Of a stretch of DNA of 61,591 bases, positions 52,002 to 60,394 are shown in pieces (within the stretch, counting starts at the first letter, position 1; the number at the start of each line of letters is the position of its first letter). The notes under the pieces are model-generated. The model saw nothing but the letters and a program-made list of their open reading frames with translations, had not been told where the DNA came from and searched no databases. The stretch is taken from the NCBI GenBank assembly GCA_900318255.1, contig ONJX01000017.1:1-61591 (forward strand), in the 5' to 3' direction. Both the position numbers and the translations under genes were made by a program. This DNA is from an uncultured Prevotellaceae bacterium. Lineage in GTDB: Bacteria > Bacteroidota > Bacteroidia > Bacteroidales > Muribaculaceae.

Positions 52002-53830
52002 TGTTTAAAATGAAGAATCTTAAAATACTACTTTTACTGATGCTCTTTGCTTTTGCTGGAAACAATGCTTGGGCATTTGGCCCTAAATATTATCACCATT
52101 GGTATCGGTTTCAAGCAGAAGTAAAAGCACAACCAACAGGTGCAGCTAAAGTATATGGAGCCTTTCCTTCCTCAGATGGTTCTATCTCATATAAAGAAAA
52201 CGTGTTTACTTGTCATAAGCATTTTGACGATAGAGAAGATGAGCCAGTTGAAGGTGTGTCAACTGGAGATTTAACAGCCTATTTAAGATATGATAATGTG
52301 GCTGATGGATATAGGTTTCTACATTGGATTGATTCCAAAGGTAATATAATTACAACTTTTGACAATACCCAACAGGCATATACCGCGACAGTAACAAGTG
52401 ATAATTTATGCTTTACAGAAGAATATGGTACTACTTACAAAAAAAATGACGATGGTACAATAGATTACACAACAACTTATAATAAAGGGGTAAAAAGGCA
52501 TCGAGATGCAGACGACGCACATCCATATTATACAAACGAAACCTTTACAGCTGTCTTTGAAAAACTTACAGCCGATCCAGTTGTTACGGTTTCAACGGAA
52601 GGGGCAAGCACAGAACAGGTTTCAGCAAAAGTTTCTCCTGAAGAAAATGCTGTTGGTGATGAGGTCACTATTTCAACACAAGTTAATAGTGATGCTTCAT
52701 TGCAAGCATGGAAAAATAAATTCTTAGGATGGAAGTTCAACGGAGAATTCATTAAAGATGGTCAAGGAAATATCATAAGAGATGTTTCATATACATTTAC
52801 AATAACTGAAGATAATAAAGGGGAATATGTTGCTGTTTATGAAGGGGATTATTCATTTTTCAGGATAAAATGTCTTGGTTCTCCACATCGTTACGCTTCT
52901 GCAATAAAAGATGGAATAAATTATACGTCACTTGATTTAAGTGACAACATAAAACTTTCAGATATACCAACGTCTTATTTGCCAGATGCTGGAACAGTTT
53001 TACAATTTGATTATAAGAGGAAACCATCTGGTTATTCTGGCTCATATCATGAAGTGTATGTTCAAAATATAGCAGCTTCTAATGGTTATGATTTTGCTAG
53101 CGGTTCTTACATAAGAATTACATATATTCCTCAAAGTAATACATACCTTTTCTCAACTGTGGCAACAGGTGGCACACGATTTAGAGATAACAATGGTAGA
53201 CCAACATTGTCTAATCTTGAAGATGAATATGGATACTGGTACATCGAGCCCATGGACAAGAATCTTGAGACTTGTGAGAACTACTTCTCCCTTGATCCCG
53301 CGAAGCTGGTTGAGGTTGATGGCAAGTATTACACTACTTTGCGCACTTCTTGGAACATTTTGTTCAATCCTGAGCAGATGACTCCTTATATTGTCAAGAG
53401 TGTTGACGAGACGGCTGGCACATTTGAGATGGAGCCTATAACTGGCAACATCATCCCTGCTGGCACTCCTGTAATTATCGAGACCAGCAGCAAAGACATC
53501 GAGGCTAATCGCATGGTGCCTACTACTGCTGCAGCCAATGGTGCAGTGCCAGAAGGAAACTTGCTGCAAACGAGCACAAAATACTTCCCTAACCAGAGCG
53601 TGAGCGCAAGCAGTAACTACAAGAAGTTGATGGTCAACGCCAATGGCCAGCTCGCCTTCGGCGGTGATGCCTTGACCACAGTCAACGGCAATGAGGCTTA
53701 TCTGAGCGTGGCTAATGAGGTGACAAGAATAGAAAAACAACCTCTCGCAAAGATTGAAAAAGACGGTGTAAAGAATGGTAAATATATAGTAGAAGACACG
53801 CTTGTTGTAATTTATGCCGATGTTGATTAG
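52001..53830 (+). CDS. Large T9SS surface protein, N-terminal part (stopped by in-frame TAG)
   Basis: This reading frame gives 609 aa with a signal peptide (MKNLKILLLLMLFAFAGNNAWA; ATG 52010 is an alternative start). It has a repeat-like domain ending in KFLGWKFNGEFIKDG and the shared module YYTTLRTSW, TPYIVKSV, IIPAGTPVIIE (about 445-500). The frame stops at TAG 53828-53830 in VIYADVD. The next codon continues in the same frame with sequence that belongs to the same protein, up to a sorting domain at 54733. Most likely one 910-residue gene carries a nonsense mutation. DNA is AT-rich except 53230-53730. Confidence 0.75.
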   Translation: MFKMKNLKILLLLMLFAFAGNNAWAFGPKYYHHWYRFQAEVKAQPTGAAKVYGAFPSSDGSISYKENVFTCHKHFDDREDEPVEGVSTGDLTAYLRYDNVADGYRFLHWIDSKGNIITTFDNTQQAYTATVTSDNLCFTEEYGTTYKKNDDGTIDYTTTYNKGVKRHRDADDAHPYYTNETFTAVFEKLTADPVVTVSTEGASTEQVSAKVSPEENAVGDEVTISTQVNSDASLQAWKNKFLGWKFNGEFIKDGQGNIIRDVSYTFTITEDNKGEYVAVYEGDYSFFRIKCLGSPHRYASAIKDGINYTSLDLSDNIKLSDIPTSYLPDAGTVLQFDYKRKPSGYSGSYHEVYVQNIAASNGYDFASGSYIRITYIPQSNTYLFSTVATGGTRFRDNNGRPTLSNLEDEYGYWYIEPMDKNLETCENYFSLDPAKLVEVDGKYYTTLRTSWNILFNPEQMTPYIVKSVDETAGTFEMEPITGNIIPAGTPVIIETSSKDIEANRMVPTTAAANGAVPEGNLLQTSTKYFPNQSVSASSNYKKLMVNANGQLAFGGDALTTVNGNEAYLSVANEVTRIEKQPLAKIEKDGVKNGKYIVEDTLVVIYADVD

Positions 53831-53833
53831 GGT

Positions 53834-54733
53834 ATGCTATGGTGTAAAGACCAAGGCAACAAATCAATCGCTAAGACTGAAAAACAAGATGGTCAAATTG
53901 ACTACATGAGGGAAATTACCAAGGAGCAAAAGAAAGATTGGGATCAGAGCAACTGGGTGATGCTCCAATTTGAGCAACCTGCACAGAACAGCGATCTTGA
54001 AAATCTTCTAAAAACTGCTACTGGTAAGTATATTGAGCCTGCTAGCATCAAAGGTACGTATAGTGATATTAACAACTATACCATAACTATGGCCAACCAG
54101 ACTCTTAAACTTATTGATGGTGGTGAGCCTTATGTGAAAAACCTTTACTGCCCTGCCAACTTCTTGCCCAAGAATCTAAACATCAATGGTGGCGAAGGTG
54201 CTGAGGGTATCTATCATGGAGAGCCTGCTCACTATTTCTTTATGAATCCTAAAGTTCAAGAGGTATGCGAGATTACCTATGCAGAATGGGATGGCGATAA
54301 CTTATTCATTGTTCCTCTGCCCACAGCTGAAAATCCAACACAAAACGATAGCCAAATTGATGGAGCTTTCACTGTAGATTGGACATATAATGTGTTAGGT
54401 CCAAACTCACTAAAACTTTTAGAAGGTGCAGCTTACAAATTCTATGCTGTTGTGCAGCGTACTCAAAACAGCGGTTACTTGAAGGCTAATAAACCTAGCC
54501 TAGAGCCAAGCGGAGACTTCATTGTTTATCCTCTGAACCTTAACCCAAATGAGAATAATGATTATAATAACGTCATCACTGCCATCGACAACTTGCAGGC
54601 TGGCAAGGCCGTTACTCGCGTGGTTTACTACAACATGATGGGCGTGGCGAGTGATGTGCCTCATCGTGGCATCAACATTGTGGTGACTGAATATAGCGAC
54701 GGCAGCCGCACCGCCGTGAAGATGCTGAGATAA
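53834..54733 (+). CDS. Large T9SS surface protein, C-terminal part after the TAG
   Basis: This 299-aa frame is directly in phase with the preceding gene and is separated from it only by TAG and one Gly codon. It has no signal peptide, so alone it could not be exported. GMLWCKDQGNKSI and DWDQSNWVMLQF look like the continuation of a typical Bacteroidales surface protein. The end VVYYNMMGVASDVPHRGINIVVTEY...AVKMLR is a sorting domain. It may be dead, made by read-through, or made by reinitiation at ATG 53834. Confidence 0.65.
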   Translation: MLWCKDQGNKSIAKTEKQDGQIDYMREITKEQKKDWDQSNWVMLQFEQPAQNSDLENLLKTATGKYIEPASIKGTYSDINNYTITMANQTLKLIDGGEPYVKNLYCPANFLPKNLNINGGEGAEGIYHGEPAHYFFMNPKVQEVCEITYAEWDGDNLFIVPLPTAENPTQNDSQIDGAFTVDWTYNVLGPNSLKLLEGAAYKFYAVVQRTQNSGYLKANKPSLEPSGDFIVYPLNLNPNENNDYNNVITAIDNLQAGKAVTRVVYYNMMGVASDVPHRGINIVVTEYSDGSRTAVKMLR

Positions 54734-54739
54734 CTCTTT

Positions 54740-54929
54740 CACGCGGCGATGCCGCGCGATGCAGGCTGGCGGGCCACGCGGGGATTTTTTACGAGCCGAT
54801 GGCTCGCAATACAGGCTGACGGGCCTCGCAATACAGGCTGGCGGGTCTCGCGGGGATTTTTACGAGCAGATGGCTCGCAATACAGGCTGACGGGCCTCGC
54901 AATACAGGCTGACGGGCCACGCGGCGCAG
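54740..54929. repeat. Palindromic and 22-bp repeat block, left of the REP transposase
   Basis: It contains the hairpin CGCGGC-GAT-GCCGCG (54742-54756) and the hairpin CGAGCC-GAT-GGCTCG (54792-54806). The 22-base units AATACAGGCTGACGGGCCTCGC or close variants are at 54808, 54830, 54879 and 54901. Its first 90 bases (54740-54829) match 56109-56198 at 85 of 90 positions. The short frames here are artefacts of the repeats. Confidence 0.85.
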
Positions 54930-54996
54930 GCTGACTGGCCGGGCACACCACGCGGCGATGGCGCACGACATGCTGGTGCTTGGGCGCTCTTTTAAA

Positions 54997-55033
54997 CGAC
55001 ACGCTTCCTCTCCGTGAGAGAGGGGGCGTGTCG
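54997..55033. repeat. Large hairpin upstream of the REP transposase
   Basis: Arms CGACACGC and GCGTGTCG (8 bp) with an inner CCTCTC/GAGAGG pairing. It lies between the repeat block and the transposase promoter. Possible terminator, or a transposase recognition structure. Confidence 0.6.
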
Positions 55034-55107
55034 TGGTTTTGTGTATCGCAAGCCAATGGCTTGTGAAGAAAATGCCAGAATTTCTTGCTCGTGTGAGCTT
55101 TTTCAGT

Positions 55108-55115
55108 TATTTTTG
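55108..55115 (+). promoter_or_regulatory. Promoter -7 box (TATTTTTG) of the REP transposase
   Basis: TAnnTTTG ending 4 bases before ATG 55120, so the mRNA would be leaderless. Confidence 0.55.
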
Positions 55116-55119
55116 TGAC

Positions 55120-56097
55120 ATGGATTACAAGCGCAACAAGCATCGCCGCGAGTGGTGGCAGGAGCATCATGAGGAGAAGGGGCTTGAGCGGCACCCCTCG
55201 ATGAAGCGCCGCAAGCCAAGCCATGACTACAGCAGCCGCTGCATCTACATGATAACGCTCAACACCGTGGGTCGCCGCCCAGTGTTAGGCACTCTGCGTG
55301 CTGGTGACGACTCTCACCCTGAGCCGTGGCTAGAGCCTAGCGCGCTAGGCGTCAAGGTGCTCTCGTGCTGGCAGAGAATTGCGGAGTTCTACCCTGAGGT
55401 GAAGCTCCTTGCCGTGCAGCTGATGCCCGAGCACATGCACGGGGTGCTGTTTGTTACCCGCCCTATGTCTAAACACCTGGGGACAGTGCTCAATGGCTTC
55501 AAAGCGGGTTGCAACAAGCACTCGCGCGAGATTACTGGCGGGGTGCTTTGGGAGAGCGGCTATAACGACATGATCCTTAAAGGCGAAGGACAGCTCGAGC
55601 GCATGAAGCATTACGTTCACGACAATCCTCGCCGGGGGTGGATTAAGCGCCATAACCGTGACTTTTTCACCATTAAAAACGATGTAACGATAGGAGACCG
55701 GCAGGTGGCTACCGTGGGTAACCAGTTCTTGCTTGAGCACCCATGGAAGATTGCTGTGAGATGCAGCCGGTCGATAAAAAGCGACGAGGCTATCGCTCAA
55801 GAAGTGGAGAGGTTCATGGCGATGGCCGCAGATGGCGCTGTGCTCGTGTCGCCAAGCATAAGTCCTGCCGAGAAGAAAGTGATGCGGGCGGCCTTTGATG
55901 CTGGCTATCCGTTGATTGTGTTGCTGGAGAACGGTTTTTCTCCCCTCTGGAAGCCTGGTGGCGGACAGTTTGATGCCTGTGCCGATGGGCGGCTGCTGCT
56001 AGTGGCGCCCTGGCCTCACCACAATGAGTACAAGAAGATTACCCGCGGTCAATGCCAGCAGCTCAACGACTTGGCACGGGAGATTGCCTCGCTCTAG
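55120..56097 (+). CDS. REP-associated tyrosine transposase fused to a SLOG/DprA-like domain
   Basis: From ATG 55120 the product is 325 aa. Residues ~40-200 are an IS200/Y1-type domain: CIYMITLNTVGRRPVLG, the HUH motif as MPEHMHGVLF, LNGFKAGCNKH, SGYNDMILKGEGQLERMKHYVHDNPRR. The Tyr of HYVHDNP is the likely catalytic residue. After residue ~215 there is an extra domain, DEAIAQEVERFMAMAADGAVLVSPSIS, GYPLIVLLENGFSP and DGRLLLVAPWPH, which resembles the Rossmann-like DprA/SLOG fold. The gene is bracketed by two near-identical palindromic repeat blocks, the setting of REP-cutting RAYT enzymes. The SLOG assignment is by eye. Confidence 0.8.
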   Translation: MDYKRNKHRREWWQEHHEEKGLERHPSMKRRKPSHDYSSRCIYMITLNTVGRRPVLGTLRAGDDSHPEPWLEPSALGVKVLSCWQRIAEFYPEVKLLAVQLMPEHMHGVLFVTRPMSKHLGTVLNGFKAGCNKHSREITGGVLWESGYNDMILKGEGQLERMKHYVHDNPRRGWIKRHNRDFFTIKNDVTIGDRQVATVGNQFLLEHPWKIAVRCSRSIKSDEAIAQEVERFMAMAADGAVLVSPSISPAEKKVMRAAFDAGYPLIVLLENGFSPLWKPGGGQFDACADGRLLLVAPWPHHNEYKKITRGQCQQLNDLAREIASL

Positions 56098-56108
56098 CGC
56101 TTTACTTG

Positions 56109-56285
56109 CACGCGGCAGTGCCGCGCGATGCAGACTGACGGGCCGCGCGGGGATTTTTTACGAGCCGATGGCTCGCAATACAGGCTGACGGGCCTCGCGA
56201 TGCAGGCTGGCGGGTCTCGCGATGCAGGCTGACGGGCCGCGCGATGCAGACTGACGGGCCGCGCAGGGCGGGCTGGCGGGGGAAT
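56109..56285. repeat. Palindromic and 22-bp repeat block, right of the REP transposase
   Basis: Direct copy of the left block: hairpins CGCGGC-AGT-GCCGCG (56111-56125) and CGAGCC-GAT-GGCTCG (56161-56175). Contiguous 22-base units follow at 56177, 56199, 56221 and 56243. It begins 12 bases after the transposase stop codon. Confidence 0.85.
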
Positions 56286-56361
56286 TATTAAAAAATGTTA
56301 TAGAGCCGTGGTGTTTCGCGCAAAATCATTAAATTAGCGAGCTTAAAATGAGAGAACTGTT

Positions 56362-57813
56362 ATGGTACTTGCCGAGTTGTTTCCTTATTCTCGCCTGATA
56401 TTTACCATTTTGTATGGTATCACAGCTGTGGCGATTATCGGGGTGGTGGTTAGTGAGAACCGCAACCCTGTGAAGACGTTGGCGTGGATTACCGTGCTCA
56501 TTTTGCTGCCCGTGGTGGGCATAGTGCTCTACATCTTCTTTGGCCGCAGCCTGCGGCATGTGCGCATGATTTCTCGCAAGAAACGGCTGCGCTTGACTAA
56601 CCGCGACGACATCAAGCACCTGATGCGCTCTCAGCCCGTCGTTCACTACGACACAGTGAAGAGCGAGCGCCAGCAGATGATTAACCTCGTGAGCAACATC
56701 CAGGGCTCACCGCTGCTTGCCAACAACGAGGTGGAGATTTTCACCAACGGCAAGGAGAAGTTTGACGCCTTCAAGCGCGACCTGCTGGCTGCCGAGAAGT
56801 ATATCCACATCCAGTATTACATCATCGAGAACGACACCATAGGCAATGAGATAGGCGAGATTCTCAAGCATAAGGTGCAGGAAGGCGTGAAGGTGCGTGT
56901 GCTCTACGACCATGTGGGGTCGTTCCACTTTGACATGTCCTATTTCAAGAAGCTGCGCAAGGCTGGAGTGGATGTCTTCCCCTTCATGCAGATCACCTTC
57001 CCGGAGTTTGCCAACCGCATCAACTGGCGCAACCACCGCAAGATAGTGGTCATCGACGGCAAGGTGGGTTACATAGGCGGCATGAACATCGCCGACCGCT
57101 ATATAGACGGCGGCAAGATGGGGCACTGGCGCGACACTCACCTGCGAGTGACGGGCGACATAGTGGCTGCGCTGCAGGTGTCGTTTGCCATCGACTGGAA
57201 CTTCATGAAGCGCGAGCTCATCGAGGTGCCAGTGGCAATGGTTGAGCCTGGCAGCATAGCTCACCCCGTCGCCATGCAGCTAGTGACTGGTGGCCCCACG
57301 AGCCAGTGGGTGAACATGGCGTTTGTGTTCCAGAAGGCCATCGACAGTGCGCGCAAGTGCATCTACATCCAGACTCCCTATTTCCTGCCTAGCGACTCCC
57401 TGCTCAAATCGCTGCAGGTGGCAGCACTGAGCAAGGTTGACGTGCGCCTGATGATACCTCGCAAGCCCGACAGCCTGCTACTGCGCTATGCGTCTTACTC
57501 CTATGTGAAGCAGTGCCTCGATGCCGGCATCAAGATTTACTTCTACGAGCCAGGCATGCTTCACTCCAAGGTGGTGGTGATAGATGACGACTTTGTGACA
57601 ACCGGCAGCACCAATTTCGACTTCCGCAGCTTTGAGCACAACTTCGAGAGCAATGTGCTGCTCTACAGCGAGGACTTCAACAAGCGCATGCGAGAGGTGA
57701 TGGTCAACGACATGAAGGCGTGTACCCGCATCAGCCCACGCCACTGGCGCAAGCGCCCAGTGTGGCAAAAAGCCGTGGAGAGCATAGTGCGCCTTTTCGG
57801 GCCACTGCTTTAA
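56362..57813 (+). CDS. cls: Cardiolipin synthase (PLD family)
   Basis: The 483-aa membrane-bound enzyme has two N-terminal membrane helices (about 5-65) and two HKD motifs. They are NHRKIVVIDGKVGYIGG with His225, Lys227 and Asp232, and LHSKVVVIDDDFVTTGSTN with His401, Lys403 and Asp408. It condenses phosphatidylglycerols, or PG and PE, to cardiolipin at the inner membrane. Typical length. Confidence 0.95.
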   Translation: MVLAELFPYSRLIFTILYGITAVAIIGVVVSENRNPVKTLAWITVLILLPVVGIVLYIFFGRSLRHVRMISRKKRLRLTNRDDIKHLMRSQPVVHYDTVKSERQQMINLVSNIQGSPLLANNEVEIFTNGKEKFDAFKRDLLAAEKYIHIQYYIIENDTIGNEIGEILKHKVQEGVKVRVLYDHVGSFHFDMSYFKKLRKAGVDVFPFMQITFPEFANRINWRNHRKIVVIDGKVGYIGGMNIADRYIDGGKMGHWRDTHLRVTGDIVAALQVSFAIDWNFMKRELIEVPVAMVEPGSIAHPVAMQLVTGGPTSQWVNMAFVFQKAIDSARKCIYIQTPYFLPSDSLLKSLQVAALSKVDVRLMIPRKPDSLLLRYASYSYVKQCLDAGIKIYFYEPGMLHSKVVVIDDDFVTTGSTNFDFRSFEHNFESNVLLYSEDFNKRMREVMVNDMKACTRISPRHWRKRPVWQKAVESIVRLFGPLL

Positions 57814-57880
57814 CAATGCTCAATACATAATGCACAACAATGCAGAAATTCACTCCTTTAATTCATTTCACTCCTTTAAG

Positions 57881-59413
57881 ATGAAATTGTTCAGAAAAAT
57901 AACTTTTATCGCCGCGATGCTGGCAGTGCTGGCAGTGAGCGCGCAGGAGGCTCCCAAGCGCGAGTTTCGTGGAGCTTGGTTACACATTATAGGTCAGGGT
58001 CAGTATGCCAAGATGACACCTGAGCAAACTCAAGCGTACCTTCGCGACCAGCTCGACAAGCTGAGCATGGCTGGCGTGAATGCCATCATCTGGCAAGTGC
58101 GCCCTCAGGCCGATGCCGCCTACCCCAGCGACCTTGAACCCTGGTCGCGGTGGCTCACCGGCGAGGCTGGCAAGGCTCCGAGTCCGCTATGGGACCCGTT
58201 GCAGTTTATGATCGACGAGTGCCACCTGCGCGGCATGGAGCTTCACGCGTGGATTAACCCTTACCGCGTGACCAGTGGGGAGAACGACAAGCCCGCAGCA
58301 GGTCACATCTACTACCAGCATCCGGAGTGGTTCTTAAAATATGCCGACGGCAAGATTTACTTCGACCCCGCTTTGCCCGAGAGCCGCGATTTCATCAACC
58401 TGGTGGTGCGCGACATGGTGACGCGCTACGACCTCGATGCCATCCACATGGACGACTATTTCTACCCCTACCCCGTGAAGGGCGTGGAGTTCCCCGACAG
58501 TGCCTCGTTTGAGAAATATGGCAAAGGCTGGGGCGACAAGGGCGACTGGCGTCGCCACAACGTAGATATGCTCATTGAGCAGCTGCACGGCACCTTGCAG
58601 AGCACCAAGCCGTGGGTGCGGCTAGGCATCAGCCCCTTCGGCATCTGGCGCAACAAGCGCAGCGACCGCAACGGCAGCGAGACTAGCGGCCTGGAGTGCT
58701 ACGACGCCCTCTATGCCGACTGCCCCAAGTGGACAGCGATGGGCTGGGTCGATTACATGGTGCCGCAGCTCTACTGGGAGCTGGAGCACAAAGCCGCCAG
58801 CGACCTGGTGCTCAGCTACTGGTGGAACGACCACGCCAACGGCCGCCACATGTACTACGGTCAGGCGGTGCGCAACGTGATGGACCACCGCGACATCCCC
58901 GACACCCTTAACCCCACTCAGCTCAACCACAAGATAGAGCTGATGCGCACGTTGCCCAACGTGCACGGCGTGACATGGTGGCCAGGCTACAGCGTCACCG
59001 AGAACTATAAAGGAGTGCTCGACTCGCTGAGCCGTCACCAGATGCACACCAAGGCCCTGTGCCCCGCCGTGACGTGGATCGACAGCGTGGCACCGGCAGC
59101 GGTCACCAACCTGCGCCTCGACAAGCATAAACTGGATAATGTGCTCTCGTGGGATGCTCCCGTGACCACCGACCCCATGCAAGAGGCAGTGAGATATGTG
59201 GTTTATGCCTTCCGTGAGAACGACGACATCGACATCAGCAACCCCCGGGCAATCATCAGAGTTACCAATCAAACGTCGATTACCCTTCCCAAACTCGACC
59301 TACCCCAAAAGCACAAGATGGCTCGCCCGCCCGCCACAAAATATGTGGTCACCGCCCTCGACCGCTGCAATAACGAGAGCGCACCATGCGACTCAATTAT
59401 CGTGTACTTATAA
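57881..59413 (+). CDS. Exported GHL10 (DUF187) glycoside hydrolase
   Basis: From ATG 57881 the product is 510 aa with a signal peptide (near LAVLAVSAQEAP). The catalytic TIM barrel has REFRGAWLHIIGQGQYAK, NAIIWQVRPQADAAYPS, ELHAWINPYRVTSG, the likely acidic catalytic site LDAIHMDDYFYPYP, and VDYMVPQLYWELEH. A C-terminal fibronectin-like domain (about 400-510) follows. GHL10 members include E. coli DigH (YddW), reported to cut peptide-free peptidoglycan glycan, so a role with NamZ and the amidase is possible. An upstream start at 57830 adds 17 residues encoded by the repeated TTCACTCCTTTAA sequence and is less likely. Confidence 0.9.
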   Translation: MKLFRKITFIAAMLAVLAVSAQEAPKREFRGAWLHIIGQGQYAKMTPEQTQAYLRDQLDKLSMAGVNAIIWQVRPQADAAYPSDLEPWSRWLTGEAGKAPSPLWDPLQFMIDECHLRGMELHAWINPYRVTSGENDKPAAGHIYYQHPEWFLKYADGKIYFDPALPESRDFINLVVRDMVTRYDLDAIHMDDYFYPYPVKGVEFPDSASFEKYGKGWGDKGDWRRHNVDMLIEQLHGTLQSTKPWVRLGISPFGIWRNKRSDRNGSETSGLECYDALYADCPKWTAMGWVDYMVPQLYWELEHKAASDLVLSYWWNDHANGRHMYYGQAVRNVMDHRDIPDTLNPTQLNHKIELMRTLPNVHGVTWWPGYSVTENYKGVLDSLSRHQMHTKALCPAVTWIDSVAPAAVTNLRLDKHKLDNVLSWDAPVTTDPMQEAVRYVVYAFRENDDIDISNPRAIIRVTNQTSITLPKLDLPQKHKMARPPATKYVVTALDRCNNESAPCDSIIVYL

Positions 59414-59453
59414 TTTTTACCACCACATCTTTCCACGTTTCAAGAATTATCAC

Positions 59454-59461
59454 TACTTTTG
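59454..59461 (+). promoter_or_regulatory. Promoter -7 box (TACTTTTG) of fabG
   Basis: TAnnTTTG match, 74 bases before ATG 59536. Confidence 0.7.
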
Positions 59462-59535
59462 CAGCCGCAAAAAGAAAATAATTAGGCACTAATTCTGAAG
59501 CATTTTAAATAACAACAATAAAACATAAGATTAAA

Positions 59536-60282
59536 ATGAAGTTATTAGAAGGAAAAGTGGCACTCATCACTGGTGCCGCACGTGGAATAGGCAAGGCGAT
59601 AGCCTTGAAATTTGCCAGCGAGGGAGCCGACATCGCATTTACCGACCTAGTCATCGACGAGAACGGCAAGGCTACCGAGCAGGAAATCGCTGCCCTGGGT
59701 GTGAAAGCTAAGGGCTATGCCAGCAACGCAGCCGACTTTGCTCAGACCGAGGAGGTGGTGAAAGCCATCAAGGAAGAGTTTGGCCACATCGATATCCTGG
59801 TCAACAATGCCGGTATCACCAAAGACGGCCTGATGCTGCGCATGACCGAGCAGCAGTGGGATGCCGTGATTGCCGTGAACCTCAAGAGCGCGTTCAACTT
59901 CATCCATGCCCTCGTGCCCGTGATGATGCGCCAGCGTGGTGGCTCCATCATCAACATGGCGAGCGTGGTGGGCGTGCATGGCAACGCTGGTCAGAGCAAC
60001 TATGCCGCCAGCAAGGCCGGCCTTATAGCCCTGGCCAAGAGCATCGCCCAGGAGATGGGCAGCCGCGGCATCCGTGCCAACGCCATCGCCCCAGGCTTCA
60101 TCGAGACAGCCATGACAGCTGCTCTGCCCGAGGAAGTGCGCCGTGACTGGGAGCAGAAGATACCACTGCGCCGCGGTGGCTCGGTCGAGGATATTGCCAA
60201 CGTTGCCACGTTCCTCGCCAGCGACATGGCCAGCTATGTCACCGGTCAGGTGATACAGGTGGATGGTGGCATGAACATGTAA
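59536..60282 (+). CDS. fabG: 3-oxoacyl-ACP reductase FabG
   Basis: The 248-aa short-chain dehydrogenase has the NADPH loop TGAARGIGKA (about 13-22), NNAGITKDG, the active-site Ser in NMASVVG and YAASK (Tyr156, Lys160). The end VTGQVIQVDGGMNM matches FabG. It reduces 3-oxoacyl-ACP in fatty acid synthesis. No other fab gene is near; the IS element follows 110 bases after its stop. Confidence 0.93.
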   Translation: MKLLEGKVALITGAARGIGKAIALKFASEGADIAFTDLVIDENGKATEQEIAALGVKAKGYASNAADFAQTEEVVKAIKEEFGHIDILVNNAGITKDGLMLRMTEQQWDAVIAVNLKSAFNFIHALVPVMMRQRGGSIINMASVVGVHGNAGQSNYAASKAGLIALAKSIAQEMGSRGIRANAIAPGFIETAMTAALPEEVRRDWEQKIPLRRGGSVEDIANVATFLASDMASYVTGQVIQVDGGMNM

Positions 60283-60322
60283 TATCTGCCTTCAGCCACA
60301 AACCTCAGCACATCACTCACAG

Positions 60323-60348
60323 TTGCCATTCCGTCTCAGGAGTGGCAA
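60323..60348 (+). terminator. Hairpin after fabG
   Basis: 10-base arms TTGCCATTCC and GGAGTGGCAA (one wobble) with a 6-base loop. Only a short T stretch follows. Confidence 0.6.
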
Positions 60349-60394
60349 TTGTACTATAGTATGCCCTCTGTCAGGCGAAATCTAAATTTAACAA

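Noticed and set aside
53828..53830. TAG as a recoded sense codon
   Set aside because: TAG ends ordinary genes in this window (for example at 484-486, 4542-4544 and 28389-28391), so a changed code is not supported.
54740..56285. Repeat blocks as a CRISPR array
   Set aside because: The 22-bp units abut each other without spacers, contain hairpins and flank a Y1 transposase; no cas gene is present.
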